From contig NZ_SJPM01000008.1 of NCBI RefSeq assembly GCF_007859915.1, positions 268,508 through 332,507 of the forward strand: 64,000 nucleotides of DNA, in the 5' to 3' direction. Under the pieces are notes generated by a model. That model made no database searches. It was given only the letters and a program-made list of their open reading frames with translations, and was not told the DNA's origin. The DNA comes from Neorhodopirellula pilleata. GTDB taxonomy: Bacteria; Planctomycetota; Planctomycetia; Pirellulales; Pirellulaceae. Shown here in pieces: positions 1 to 7,681 of this stretch (position 1 is the first letter of the stretch; each line of letters starts with the position of its first letter). Both the position numbers and the translations under genes were made by a program.

Positions 1-18
1 TTTAACAAGATCCACTAC
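1..18. repeat. Partial copy of a dispersed intergenic palindrome
   Basis: The first 18 bases of the window are identical to part of the right arm of the perfect palindrome at 60180-60235 (matching 60218-60235). The window edge cuts the copy, so its left part is not visible. This places at least two copies of this element in the genome, about 60 kb apart. Confidence 0.75.
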
Positions 19-67
19 ACCGTCGGCGACGAATTTTGATCGCTCTCTTCCTTCATTGGCCACCCGC

Positions 68-1975
68 ATGGACGTTCCACCTCTGCTTCGTCTCGACGAT
101 CGCACGACGGTATTGCCGATCATCCACGGCAGTGGCCAGTTTGCATGGTTGACCCGCCGGTTTTTGCTCGAGCATCCATTCGATTGCGTGGCGGTGCCGT
201 TGCCGGAATCATTTCGCGAGCCGGTTGAACAGGGCGTCTTGGAACTTCCGCGACCTTCGATCGTGATTCAGCGACCGCTACCCTCGTTCGAGTCGATCTT
301 CGAACATGACGGGGAAATCGACGACGAGGAAGAATCACCCGACGAGATCCCGGCCAGTTACGTGCCGATCGATCCTTGTCAGGGCGTCATCATGGCGCTC
401 CGCGCGGCCATGGGGGAACACATTCCTCGAGCGTTCATCGATCTGGAAACGAATCATTTCCAACCGTTCAGTACCGTCATGCCCGACCCGTATGCGGTGC
501 GGCACGTGAAGGTGGAAAAGTTTGCCGCAGCGGTCTTGCCGAGCATTCCTCGACCGAGTGACGAGCACACCCGCGAACGCATCGCGTACATGGCCGCCCG
601 TCTCGCTGAACTGAATCAGCGGCATGAACAAACGTTGCTCGTGACGAGTGTCATGGAGTGGCCGTGGATACGCGAAGCCTACCGATTGCTCCGCGAAGGC
701 CGAGGACGTGAACTCGATACGTTTGAACATGACAATGTGGATGTGGCGCGACTTCATTCGGTCGATCCTCGGACATTGTTGTTCCTGTTCGGTGAGATTC
801 CGTTCATCACATCGCTTTACGAACGCGCCCGCGCCGATCTGGAAGACGACGAGAATTTACAGATCGACGGTGTGAAAGAGTTGTTGATCGCGGGCAAAGA
901 AAAATACGTCGCCGAATTCGGCAACCGGGCACGCAACGTGACCCCGTTGTTGCTTTCCAAATGTCTGAAGTACATCCGCAATCTGTCGTTGATGAACCGC
1001 CGGATGACACCCGACATGGTCACAATCGTGACCGCGTGTCAGCAAATCTTAGGCGATCAATATGCCTTGCACATTGCCGAATCGGCCAATCGATACGAAC
1101 ACAGCCAACCCGAGCAGGGAACGCCTGTAACACTGGGCATTGATCAAGCTCGATTGCCTGATGGTGAGATCGTTTCATTGGTCAATCGATTGCCCGGTCC
1201 GCCATTGACTTGGCAAACGATCTCGTTGCAACGTCGCCCCACGACCGATGAAAAGCATCGATGGGAGTACAGTTGGAACCCGTATTCGCAGTGCAGTTAT
1301 CCGCCTGAGGACGAACGGATCGAAATGCTCCGAAACCGCGTCTGCGAACGGGCTCAAGCGATCATGGGCCAGGACCTCGCACGGACGGAGAAGTTCACCA
1401 CGAGTGTCAAAGACGGCATCGATATTCGAGATACGTTGCGACATTGGTACGAAAAGGAAATCTACGTCAAGGTGATTCCGCCAAGTCGCGGGCAACTCGA
1501 CGCGTGCATCATGCTGTTCGATTCTCCCGCCGACCCGCGTGATTATCCCTGGCGCACGACCTGGTTTGCCGAACACGAATGGGAGTCCACACTCGCGTTT
1601 TTCGCAAGTGACTTCACGAGAGAGATGGTCGGCCCCGGTATCGGGTTGGGCTCGTACGGCGGAGCGATGTTCTTGTACCCGCCCGTGCCGATCAAGGATA
1701 TCTGGCTGGATCGCCGATTAGATTTTACGGAAACGCTCGAGGAACGACTGATCGCGGCCGCGTGCATGCACTCACGGGGCAAACAAATTGCAATGATGAG
1801 TCCGCTGCCGCCCGGCCGAGGTTGGCGACGATTGGCACGCAAGTATAAGAAACAATTGGTTCACGTTTCGATGTCGTCGTTCAGCGACCAAGAGGTCAAG
1901 CAATTGCGAATGGTCCATGTGCTCAACGGCAGCGAAGTGCGAAGTTACGCGGCTGACTTCATCCGCAAAGCGTAA
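68..1975 (+). CDS. Large conserved-looking hypothetical protein
   Basis: I do not recognise this protein with confidence. The reading frame is also open from a TTG at 56, but the ATG at 68 (about 635 residues) is the better start. No signal peptide or membrane segment is visible, so it is probably cytoplasmic. The N-terminal third alternates short hydrophobic strands with acidic stretches. It has phrases such as VLPIIHGSGQF near the start and RAFIDLE near residue 120. These faintly recall TraB/ChaN-like or DUF5682-like proteins, but too weakly for a functional call. The middle is helical and rich in Arg/Glu; the C-terminal part is more mixed and rich in Trp/Tyr. It is convergent with the HExxH lipoprotein gene, with only 9 bases between stops. 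Confidence 0.75.
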   Translation: MDVPPLLRLDDRTTVLPIIHGSGQFAWLTRRFLLEHPFDCVAVPLPESFREPVEQGVLELPRPSIVIQRPLPSFESIFEHDGEIDDEEESPDEIPASYVPIDPCQGVIMALRAAMGEHIPRAFIDLETNHFQPFSTVMPDPYAVRHVKVEKFAAAVLPSIPRPSDEHTRERIAYMAARLAELNQRHEQTLLVTSVMEWPWIREAYRLLREGRGRELDTFEHDNVDVARLHSVDPRTLLFLFGEIPFITSLYERARADLEDDENLQIDGVKELLIAGKEKYVAEFGNRARNVTPLLLSKCLKYIRNLSLMNRRMTPDMVTIVTACQQILGDQYALHIAESANRYEHSQPEQGTPVTLGIDQARLPDGEIVSLVNRLPGPPLTWQTISLQRRPTTDEKHRWEYSWNPYSQCSYPPEDERIEMLRNRVCERAQAIMGQDLARTEKFTTSVKDGIDIRDTLRHWYEKEIYVKVIPPSRGQLDACIMLFDSPADPRDYPWRTTWFAEHEWESTLAFFASDFTREMVGPGIGLGSYGGAMFLYPPVPIKDIWLDRRLDFTETLEERLIAAACMHSRGKQIAMMSPLPPGRGWRRLARKYKKQLVHVSMSSFSDQEVKQLRMVHVLNGSEVRSYAADFIRKA

Positions 1976-1984
1976 CCATCGAAC

Positions 1985-2848
1985 TCATTGATAGAACCGT
2001 TGATACTCTTCCAGGTGCTCGTCAACATGTCGCGAAAGCATCCGACCATTGAGGCGCCCCGCGATCACGGTCGCGTAATAGATCGGACTGGCGTGTTCGG
2101 GCACCAAACCGCCGAGCGTAGAACCGACATAGGTGCCAAAGGCCGGATATAGGATTCGGTTGGCTTCGATCAACCCGTCCCGATCGGCCCGGCGATAAAG
2201 ATAATCCATCACATCGCGAGACGCGATCGATTCGGCCCATACGGGAAACACCGCGTATCCGATCGAGTACCATCCGATTTGAGTCCGTTGCGAAAAGTCC
2301 TTCGCGTGTGCCAGTTCATGCAACGCGATCGCGGGCACATCGCTGTAAAGATGAACCGTTTGTGTAAACGGGTTGTAATGATCACCTCCGATCAACCGAC
2401 CCGGCAATAACGCTTCCCCTCCGACCGAGAGCAAACCGAACGTGTACCGGCACGGCCAACTCACGGTCTTGTTGTTGCGTAAACGATGAAGATCAGCGAT
2501 CGGTGCGTATTGATTCATCCGAACTTTGACATGGCCTAGTCGGTTCGCTTGCATGTACTCCACGGCGGCCTCCACGGTCGGTTCGGTGAACCGATGGCGC
2601 GAGATTCGTCGATCCCACAACAAGAGTTTGTCGGGAACGCCCCATATCCAGCCCGCCGTGTCCAACCACGGGATCGGACGACCAAACTCGATCGGCGTGT
2701 CGTTCATCGCCGCCAATTCGGGTGCAACATGAATCGGCCCATGTTGGATCGGCATCGGCGTCAACACATGACAACCGCTCAAACCAACCAAACAAGCGGC
2801 GATCAAAGTAATCCTGATCGGAGTCGTCACGCGGGCAATCAAAAACAT
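1985..2848 (-). CDS. Lipoprotein with HExxH metallopeptidase-like motif
   Basis: The 287-residue product begins with a hydrophobic export signal ending in a lipobox (LSGC, Cys near residue 26), so it is probably a lipoprotein. Near residue 170 it carries ALHELAHAKDF, an HExxH zinc-binding signature. A Glu follows about 30 residues later in WAESIAS, which could be the third ligand of a gluzincin. The rest matches no peptidase I can name. The start codon overlaps the end of the upstream barrel gene by 10 bases, so the two are probably co-translated and may act together at the envelope. Proteolytic activity is inferred from the motif only. Confidence 0.8.
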   Translation of the reverse strand: MFLIARVTTPIRITLIAACLVGLSGCHVLTPMPIQHGPIHVAPELAAMNDTPIEFGRPIPWLDTAGWIWGVPDKLLLWDRRISRHRFTEPTVEAAVEYMQANRLGHVKVRMNQYAPIADLHRLRNNKTVSWPCRYTFGLLSVGGEALLPGRLIGGDHYNPFTQTVHLYSDVPAIALHELAHAKDFSQRTQIGWYSIGYAVFPVWAESIASRDVMDYLYRRADRDGLIEANRILYPAFGTYVGSTLGGLVPEHASPIYYATVIAGRLNGRMLSRHVDEHLEEYQRFYQ

Positions 2849-3783
2849 TGCCGGACTCCCAGGGAAAGCCCCACGTAACTGGCGTCGTCAAGGCTGCCTT
2901 CACCGCCAAGACCTCGACGAGATGAGGCCATCTCCGAAAGCGTCAGCCCGTAGAATCCAACTTGAAAGTGCGTATGCGAAAAGATGCGAACGCTCGCCCG
3001 CGCGGTTAATTCGGTGAGCATCGAGTGCGTCCACTCGTCCGATTCATAGGCGTTGACAAACGGGACGGCGAAGACGTCCCCCGCTTGATGAGCAGCGTTC
3101 AATCCAAACCCTCCGGCGAGAGCCGCCGCGATCGACCAGCGGCCGTATTCCCAATTCAACGCAAGTTTTCCTTGCGCGTAGCCGGCATGATTGCGGGCTT
3201 CGACGAGGTCATCCTGGACAGCAAATCCGGGTACGGCAGCGAGATAGTATTCGTCGCCAACGAATGTGTATCGACCACCGACCAACATTCGGGTGCGGAC
3301 ACCGAACACGGTCGACTCCAAGCCACCGTTGGCTTCGATCGTCGTTAATTGTGACTCAACGATCCAGTCCTCGAAGCCAACTAAGTAACGATTCTCGTCC
3401 TGCCCCCAAACAACCCCTGCTTCCCAAACTCCAGCTTGCGTTTGCCCTCGTGCATGGCCCAGCGACTTGGAGACGGCTAATCGCAATCCGCCCATGGAAT
3501 CGGATTGCATGACGATCCGTTCGGCAACGGGTCCGGGGGCGAAAATGATCGTGTGCTTGTCATTTCGAATTAAGCCGAGGAACTCGGCGTCGAAGCTCCA
3601 TGGCGGATCCTGAGGCGAGATGAAACCCGCATGGTGACTGACCGGCATCGGATAATCTGGTGACGGTTCGAGGCCCGCATCAATCATCGCGAATTCGTCA
3701 AATTGCGCGTGCGCAGCCGGAACGGCGATCAGCATCGCCAACCCGCCGAAACCGCATAACTGGAATAACCGGAATATGTTCAC
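2839..3783 (-). CDS. Probable outer-membrane beta-barrel protein
   Basis: The 314-residue protein has a clear Sec signal peptide with an AHA cleavage site near residue 27. The mature part consists of alternating amphipathic strands rich in Gly, Tyr and Trp (for example RYTFVGDEYYLAAVPGF). It ends in an aromatic residue (VRQCF), as is usual for outer-membrane barrels. The general look resembles planctomycete barrel families such as BBP7, but I cannot assign the family firmly. It is the first gene of a two-gene unit with the HExxH lipoprotein, overlapping it by 10 bases. Localisation is inferred from composition. Confidence 0.65.
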   Translation of the reverse strand: MNIFRLFQLCGFGGLAMLIAVPAAHAQFDEFAMIDAGLEPSPDYPMPVSHHAGFISPQDPPWSFDAEFLGLIRNDKHTIIFAPGPVAERIVMQSDSMGGLRLAVSKSLGHARGQTQAGVWEAGVVWGQDENRYLVGFEDWIVESQLTTIEANGGLESTVFGVRTRMLVGGRYTFVGDEYYLAAVPGFAVQDDLVEARNHAGYAQGKLALNWEYGRWSIAAALAGGFGLNAAHQAGDVFAVPFVNAYESDEWTHSMLTELTARASVRIFSHTHFQVGFYGLTLSEMASSRRGLGGEGSLDDASYVGLSLGVRQCF

Positions 3784-3860
3784 ACCGAGATTATCGAACC
3801 TGCCGCGCCGGTCCCGTTAATCAGAATTCCGGAAAACACCGGGAAACACGTCTGGGCTCG

Positions 3861-3970
3861 CGACGTGTTGATTTGGTCGACATCGTAACCCGACGCGTGA
3901 GCGAGGGATCATTGATACTGACTCATCCCTCGCTTACGCAGCGGGTTACGATTAGATCAACAGCCCGCTT
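3861..3970. repeat. Composite palindromic intergenic element, copy A
   Basis: The outer ends are a short inverted repeat (TGTTGATTT near 3866 and ATCAACA near 3956). Inside is a larger inverted repeat, 3884-3950, with about 25-base arms matching at about 22 positions (CGTAACCCG... and ...CGGGTTACG). The inner palindrome recurs at 38979-39045, and the outer ends recur at 5131-5250 on the other side of trpD. No coding potential is visible. It could fold as a cruciform or RNA hairpin. Confidence 0.8.
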
Positions 3971-3993
3971 GCCTCGGCTGTCAAGACTTGAAG

Positions 3994-4022
3994 GTAGCGA
4001 AGGTCATGGCGACTTTCGCTAC
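3994..4022. repeat. 29-bp stem-loop repeat (GTAGCGAA...TTCGCTAC)
   Basis: Perfect 8-base arms GTAGCGAA (3994-4001) and TTCGCTAC (4015-4022) enclose a 13-base loop. A diverged copy of the same length, inverted, lies at 57412-57440 after aceF. Here it sits 22 bases beyond the trpD stop codon, where it might act as a transcript end, although no T-run follows. Confidence 0.65.
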
Positions 4023-4044
4023 GATCTAAACAGTCGATGAAGGG

Positions 4045-5052
4045 TTAGGCCTTGGCCAGTTTGGCAAGCTTCTCTTTCGCAGCGCCTTCGTCGATGGCAT
4101 CGGCGGCAAGCCGGCATCCGGCCTGCAGGTCGCTGACCCGATCGACCAGCCACAACGCGGCGGCGCATCCCGCGATCACGGTGTCACGTTGGGGCCCGAG
4201 TTTTCCCGAAAACACATCGCGGATAATTTCAGCGCTTGCCGCTGGATTACTCGCCGCCAATGATTCGCGATGGGCAGGCAGCAGACCAAACGTTGACGCC
4301 GTCCACTCGTGAGTTTTCTGGCCATCGGAGGTGACTTCGAGACAACGCGTCACGCCGTCCAACGACACCTCATCCTGGCCGTCTTCGGCGTGCAAGACGA
4401 AGCTTCGCCGAGTCTGCAATTGCGTCAATGCTGCCGCGATCTTGGTCTGCGTGATCGGCGATGCCGTGCCGAGCAACTGATGCGTCGCGCCGGCCGGATT
4501 GCACAAGGGGCCCAATAGATTGAAAAGCGTCGGCACGCCGAGCGACCGCCGAACCGAGACAACATGCCGCATTGCCGGATGCAGTTTCGCGGCAAAACAA
4601 AAACAGATCCCGTGTACGTCGAGCGAACGGGCCACGGCGTCGGGCTCGGATTCGATCGGCACGCCCAAGCATTCCAACACGTCGGCCGATCCGGATAAGC
4701 TTGTGGCTTTGCGATTGCCGTGTTTGGCGACCGCGACCCCGCAGGCCGACGCCAAAATGGCGACTGCGGTTGAAATATTGAAAGTCCCCGAGCCGCTGCC
4801 GCCGGTGCCGCACGTATCCAATAGGATCTCGTGGTGGTGTTCGATCCGCGTCATGTGCGCTCGCATCGCCGTGGCCGCGCCGACTAATTCACTGACCGCT
4901 TCGCCTTTCGCACGCAGTTCCAACAGCAATTCCCCGACCTTCGCCTCGGGTGCGTCACCACGAAGCATCGTGTCGATCAACGCCCCGGTTTGCGGGGCCG
5001 TCAGATCCGTGCCGGCTTGAACGGTCGCAATGGCTTCATCGAATGTCAGCAT
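4045..5052 (-). CDS. trpD: Anthranilate phosphoribosyltransferase
   Basis: TrpD joins anthranilate to phosphoribosyl pyrophosphate, the second step of tryptophan synthesis, in the cytosol. The 335-residue product has the family signatures in order: CGTGGSG at residues 81-87 for PRPP binding, KHGNR at 110-114, GSAD at 121-124 for metal and PRPP contacts, and NLLGPLCNPA near 178-187. The frame is open upstream to 5127, but the ATG at 5052 gives the normal length and the usual N-terminus (LTFDEAIATV). No other trp gene is nearby, so it stands alone. It is bordered by related palindromic elements at 3861-3970 and 5131-5250. No attenuator leader was seen. Confidence 0.95.
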   Translation of the reverse strand: MLTFDEAIATVQAGTDLTAPQTGALIDTMLRGDAPEAKVGELLLELRAKGEAVSELVGAATAMRAHMTRIEHHHEILLDTCGTGGSGSGTFNISTAVAILASACGVAVAKHGNRKATSLSGSADVLECLGVPIESEPDAVARSLDVHGICFCFAAKLHPAMRHVVSVRRSLGVPTLFNLLGPLCNPAGATHQLLGTASPITQTKIAAALTQLQTRRSFVLHAEDGQDEVSLDGVTRCLEVTSDGQKTHEWTASTFGLLPAHRESLAASNPAASAEIIRDVFSGKLGPQRDTVIAGCAAALWLVDRVSDLQAGCRLAADAIDEGAAKEKLAKLAKA

Positions 5053-5365
5053 GAATGTTGGCAACAAGGGTATCAAGAAAACGCGGCCGAGGACGAAACG
5101 ACAGCCTACTCGAAAATGGGTCGGCACAGGCGACGTGTTGATTTAGTCGGATTCAACAATGCGACGATTAGCCGATGGGCGTTAGCCCCGGTTAACGGTC
5201 GCGGGAACCGCCGCTAACGCGGTACGGCTAATTAAATCAACAGCCGCTAGCATCGAGGTCATATCATGTTGACCCGTCCGAGATCAATAACGCCCGATCA
5301 ACGCTAATCGGTGCCGTTCGGGGGAACCCTTTCACCCGATCGGGAGAGTTCCTAAACTAGCTCTT
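5053..5365. other. Intergenic region between trpD and the nucleoside hydrolase
   Basis: This 313-base gap between divergent genes is mostly taken up by the palindromic element at 5131-5250. The rest (5251-5365) is non-repetitive and should hold the promoter of the nucleoside hydrolase, but I see no convincing -35/-10 pair and no good ribosome-binding site before the ATG at 5366. Confidence 0.6.
5131..5250. repeat. Composite palindromic intergenic element, copy B
   Basis: It shares its outer ends with copy A: CGACGTGTTGATTT at 5131 and ATTAAATCAACAGCC ending near 5246. Its interior differs and contains GCGTTAGCCCCGGTT (5179-5193), which reappears inverted at 11723-11737 before the antiporter. 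The same ends with different centres suggest a modular mobile or recombination-prone repeat. It lies just upstream of trpD. Confidence 0.7.
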
Positions 5366-6310
5366 ATGACAAAAAAAATAATTCTGGATTGTGATCCCGG
5401 GATCGATGACGCGGTCGCGATCACGATGGCCCTTTTCGACCCGCGTTTGGATGTGGTCGCCATCACCGCGACCGCCGGCACGGTCGATGCCGCACAGGCC
5501 AATATCAACACGGCAGGTATCCTCGCCAAATTGGATCCGGCTCGCTATCCGCGGATCGGGACGGCGGTACCGCCCACCGACGCCCCGGTGCTCGACGACA
5601 GCCACCTCAATGGACTCGACGGATTGGGCGGATGCCATTTTCCTGCAGCCACGAAACAAAACGACCACCCCAGTGACAAGGTGATGGCGGATCTGATCCG
5701 GCAATATCCGGGCGAGATCACGCTGGTTTGTCTAGGACCGCTATCGAACTTGGCACGGCTGGCGCGTCGCGATCCGGGTGTCTTGGCAATGATCGACAAA
5801 GTCGTCATCAGCGGCGGATGCGTTTCGCATTCAGGCAACGCGACGGTGACCGCCGAAATGAATTTCTTCTTCGATCCGTCCGCCGCAAAAGAAGTGTTCG
5901 CGTCGCCAACGACTAAGAGTCTGATGCCATTGGACGTTACCGATTCGATCACGTTCGGATTGGACCTGATCGAAAAGCTACCGTCGGCGTCTTCACGAGC
6001 CGGTGAGTTGCTGCATCAATGGTTGCCCTACAAATTCCGAGTCGGCCACCAGAAACTCGGTCGCGAAGTCATGCCGATGCAAGACGCCGTGACGTTGATC
6101 TCGGTCGTCGAGCCTGAGCTTTTCCAATGGGAAGAAATGGCCGGCGATGTGGAAGTCAGTGGAACCTTGACGCGTGGCATGACGGTGTTCGATCGCCGGT
6201 TGCGTCCGGAATGGCCGATGAACATGGAAGTCGCCCGGCGAGCCAGTGTCACGGATGTTCGTGACGCGATCATCCGGGGCCTTCGCTACGCGGGACAACA
6301 AAGCGGCTGA
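5366..6310 (+). CDS. Inosine-uridine-type nucleoside hydrolase
   Basis: Members of this family cleave the N-glycosidic bond of ribonucleosides to release base and ribose, using a Ca2+ held by an aspartate cluster. The 314-residue product begins with the signature DCDPGIDDA at residues 8-16. It continues with LVCLGPLSNLA near 120 and a C-terminal region of the right length. No signal peptide is present, so it is cytosolic. Base specificity cannot be read from the sequence. It converges on the MFS transporter gene with 6 bases between stops; the transporter's substrate is unknown, so a shared nucleoside salvage role is only a guess. Confidence 0.9.
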   Translation: MTKKIILDCDPGIDDAVAITMALFDPRLDVVAITATAGTVDAAQANINTAGILAKLDPARYPRIGTAVPPTDAPVLDDSHLNGLDGLGGCHFPAATKQNDHPSDKVMADLIRQYPGEITLVCLGPLSNLARLARRDPGVLAMIDKVVISGGCVSHSGNATVTAEMNFFFDPSAAKEVFASPTTKSLMPLDVTDSITFGLDLIEKLPSASSRAGELLHQWLPYKFRVGHQKLGREVMPMQDAVTLISVVEPELFQWEEMAGDVEVSGTLTRGMTVFDRRLRPEWPMNMEVARRASVTDVRDAIIRGLRYAGQQSG

Positions 6311-6316
6311 AAACGA

Positions 6317-7681
6317 TCAACCGGACTCATCGGTCGCGGGATGTTCGGGCAGCCAAAACGACAAAACCGCGCCGACCAAGTACACGAACAACGCCACCCA
6401 AGCCGCCGCGATCGCGGTACTGCCCGACGGCAACATCGTGGTCAACCAAGCCGTGACGGCGGCGAACGAAGTCCCCAACATCCGCCCGCCGATGTTCGCG
6501 GCAAAACTCTCGCCGGTCCCTCGCAAATGCAAGGGGAACGCTCGCGGCAAATAGTTGCCCCAAAAGCTGAACTGGGCCACCGTGAAGAAGCCCGCCAGGA
6601 AGATGCCCCACTTGAGCAACTCGAGGTTGTCGCGAGCCGGAAAGAAAAACACGAGTGGCACGATCACCAATCCAGGCCATTGGAAGACTCGCAGCAACCG
6701 CCGCCGACTGACAACCACGATCGCCAGCGAAGCCAGCGCGAAGCGACCGAGCAAACCGCCGATCTCTTGATAACCGTTCACCGTCGCGGCAACTTCTTGC
6801 TGAATCATTTTCTGTTTCGGGACCGGTAAGTCCTTGGTCAGTTCGCGGACTTGGGGAAGCCCAGGCACTATCGACGGGGTTTGTTGCAACGCACCGAATG
6901 CGGCTCCGTAACTGCATGCGAACATCAACGTCGTCACGATCGTGGTTCGTCGCAGGTCGGGCGCAAACAAAGCCGCGATGCTGGGCCGCTGCAAAGTCCC
7001 CGCCGCTTTCTTGGCCGCCCACTTGGGAGATTCGGGTAAGAAAGGTCGGATCAGGATCAATGGTATCGCGGGAATCACACCGGAGACCACGGTGTATCGC
7101 CATGCCTCGTGGCCGCCCGCGATCTCCGGCAATGACATCGCGTAGCGAATCGCCAACACATTGGCACCGGTCACCAACAAACCGCCGATCGACGAAAACG
7201 CTTGTGTGTAACCCAGTGCCGCTTCGCGTTGTTTCGGGTTGTCGAACAACTCGGCGATCCAAGCCACCGCTGCGACAAACTCCACGCACACGCCGATGAA
7301 CACGAGGCAACGCAGAAACAACAGCATCGGCAGTGACGTCACGAAACCGCTCGCCAACGCCGCGAAGGCGTACAACAGAATACTGAGCGTGAGAACCCGG
7401 CGGCGTCCCCAAAGGTCCGTCAAATAACCACCGGCCAAACCGAATATCCCGCCAACGAAAGCGGGGACGAAGAACATCACTCCGCGCCAAAATTCGAACT
7501 CAGGCGTTCCCGGGGCGATGCCTCCGAGTTCCTGAAGTGCCGGTCGCAAGATCAACGGCAACATCAATAGTTCGTAAATATCAAAAGCAAACCCGATCGC
7601 CGCGATCGTGCAAACGACCCAAATCAATCCTTTGGACGTTTGAGCCGATGCCGGGGAAGCATCGTTTGTAAGTTGATTCAT
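6317..7681 (-). CDS. Major facilitator superfamily transporter
   Basis: This 454-residue membrane protein has about 12 hydrophobic segments. The loop after the second helix carries GGYLTDLWGRRRVL, a good MFS motif A, and the next region (FLRCLVFIGVCVEFVA) fits sugar/metabolite-porter-type MFS proteins. A longer central loop (about residues 215-300) contains a Pro- and Lys-rich stretch. The start codon overlaps the stop of the upstream PQQ-propeller gene as ATGA, so the two are translationally coupled. The substrate is unknown. The pairing suggests uptake of something produced or sensed by the exported propeller protein, which is inference. Confidence 0.85.
   Translation of the reverse strand: MNQLTNDASPASAQTSKGLIWVVCTIAAIGFAFDIYELLMLPLILRPALQELGGIAPGTPEFEFWRGVMFFVPAFVGGIFGLAGGYLTDLWGRRRVLTLSILLYAFAALASGFVTSLPMLLFLRCLVFIGVCVEFVAAVAWIAELFDNPKQREAALGYTQAFSSIGGLLVTGANVLAIRYAMSLPEIAGGHEAWRYTVVSGVIPAIPLILIRPFLPESPKWAAKKAAGTLQRPSIAALFAPDLRRTTIVTTLMFACSYGAAFGALQQTPSIVPGLPQVRELTKDLPVPKQKMIQQEVAATVNGYQEIGGLLGRFALASLAIVVVSRRRLLRVFQWPGLVIVPLVFFFPARDNLELLKWGIFLAGFFTVAQFSFWGNYLPRAFPLHLRGTGESFAANIGGRMLGTSFAAVTAWLTTMLPSGSTAIAAAWVALFVYLVGAVLSFWLPEHPATDESG

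Noticed and set aside
3861..3970. CRISPR-like repeat array
   Set aside because: Repeats here are single palindromes in scattered positions with no regular spacers and no cas genes in the window.
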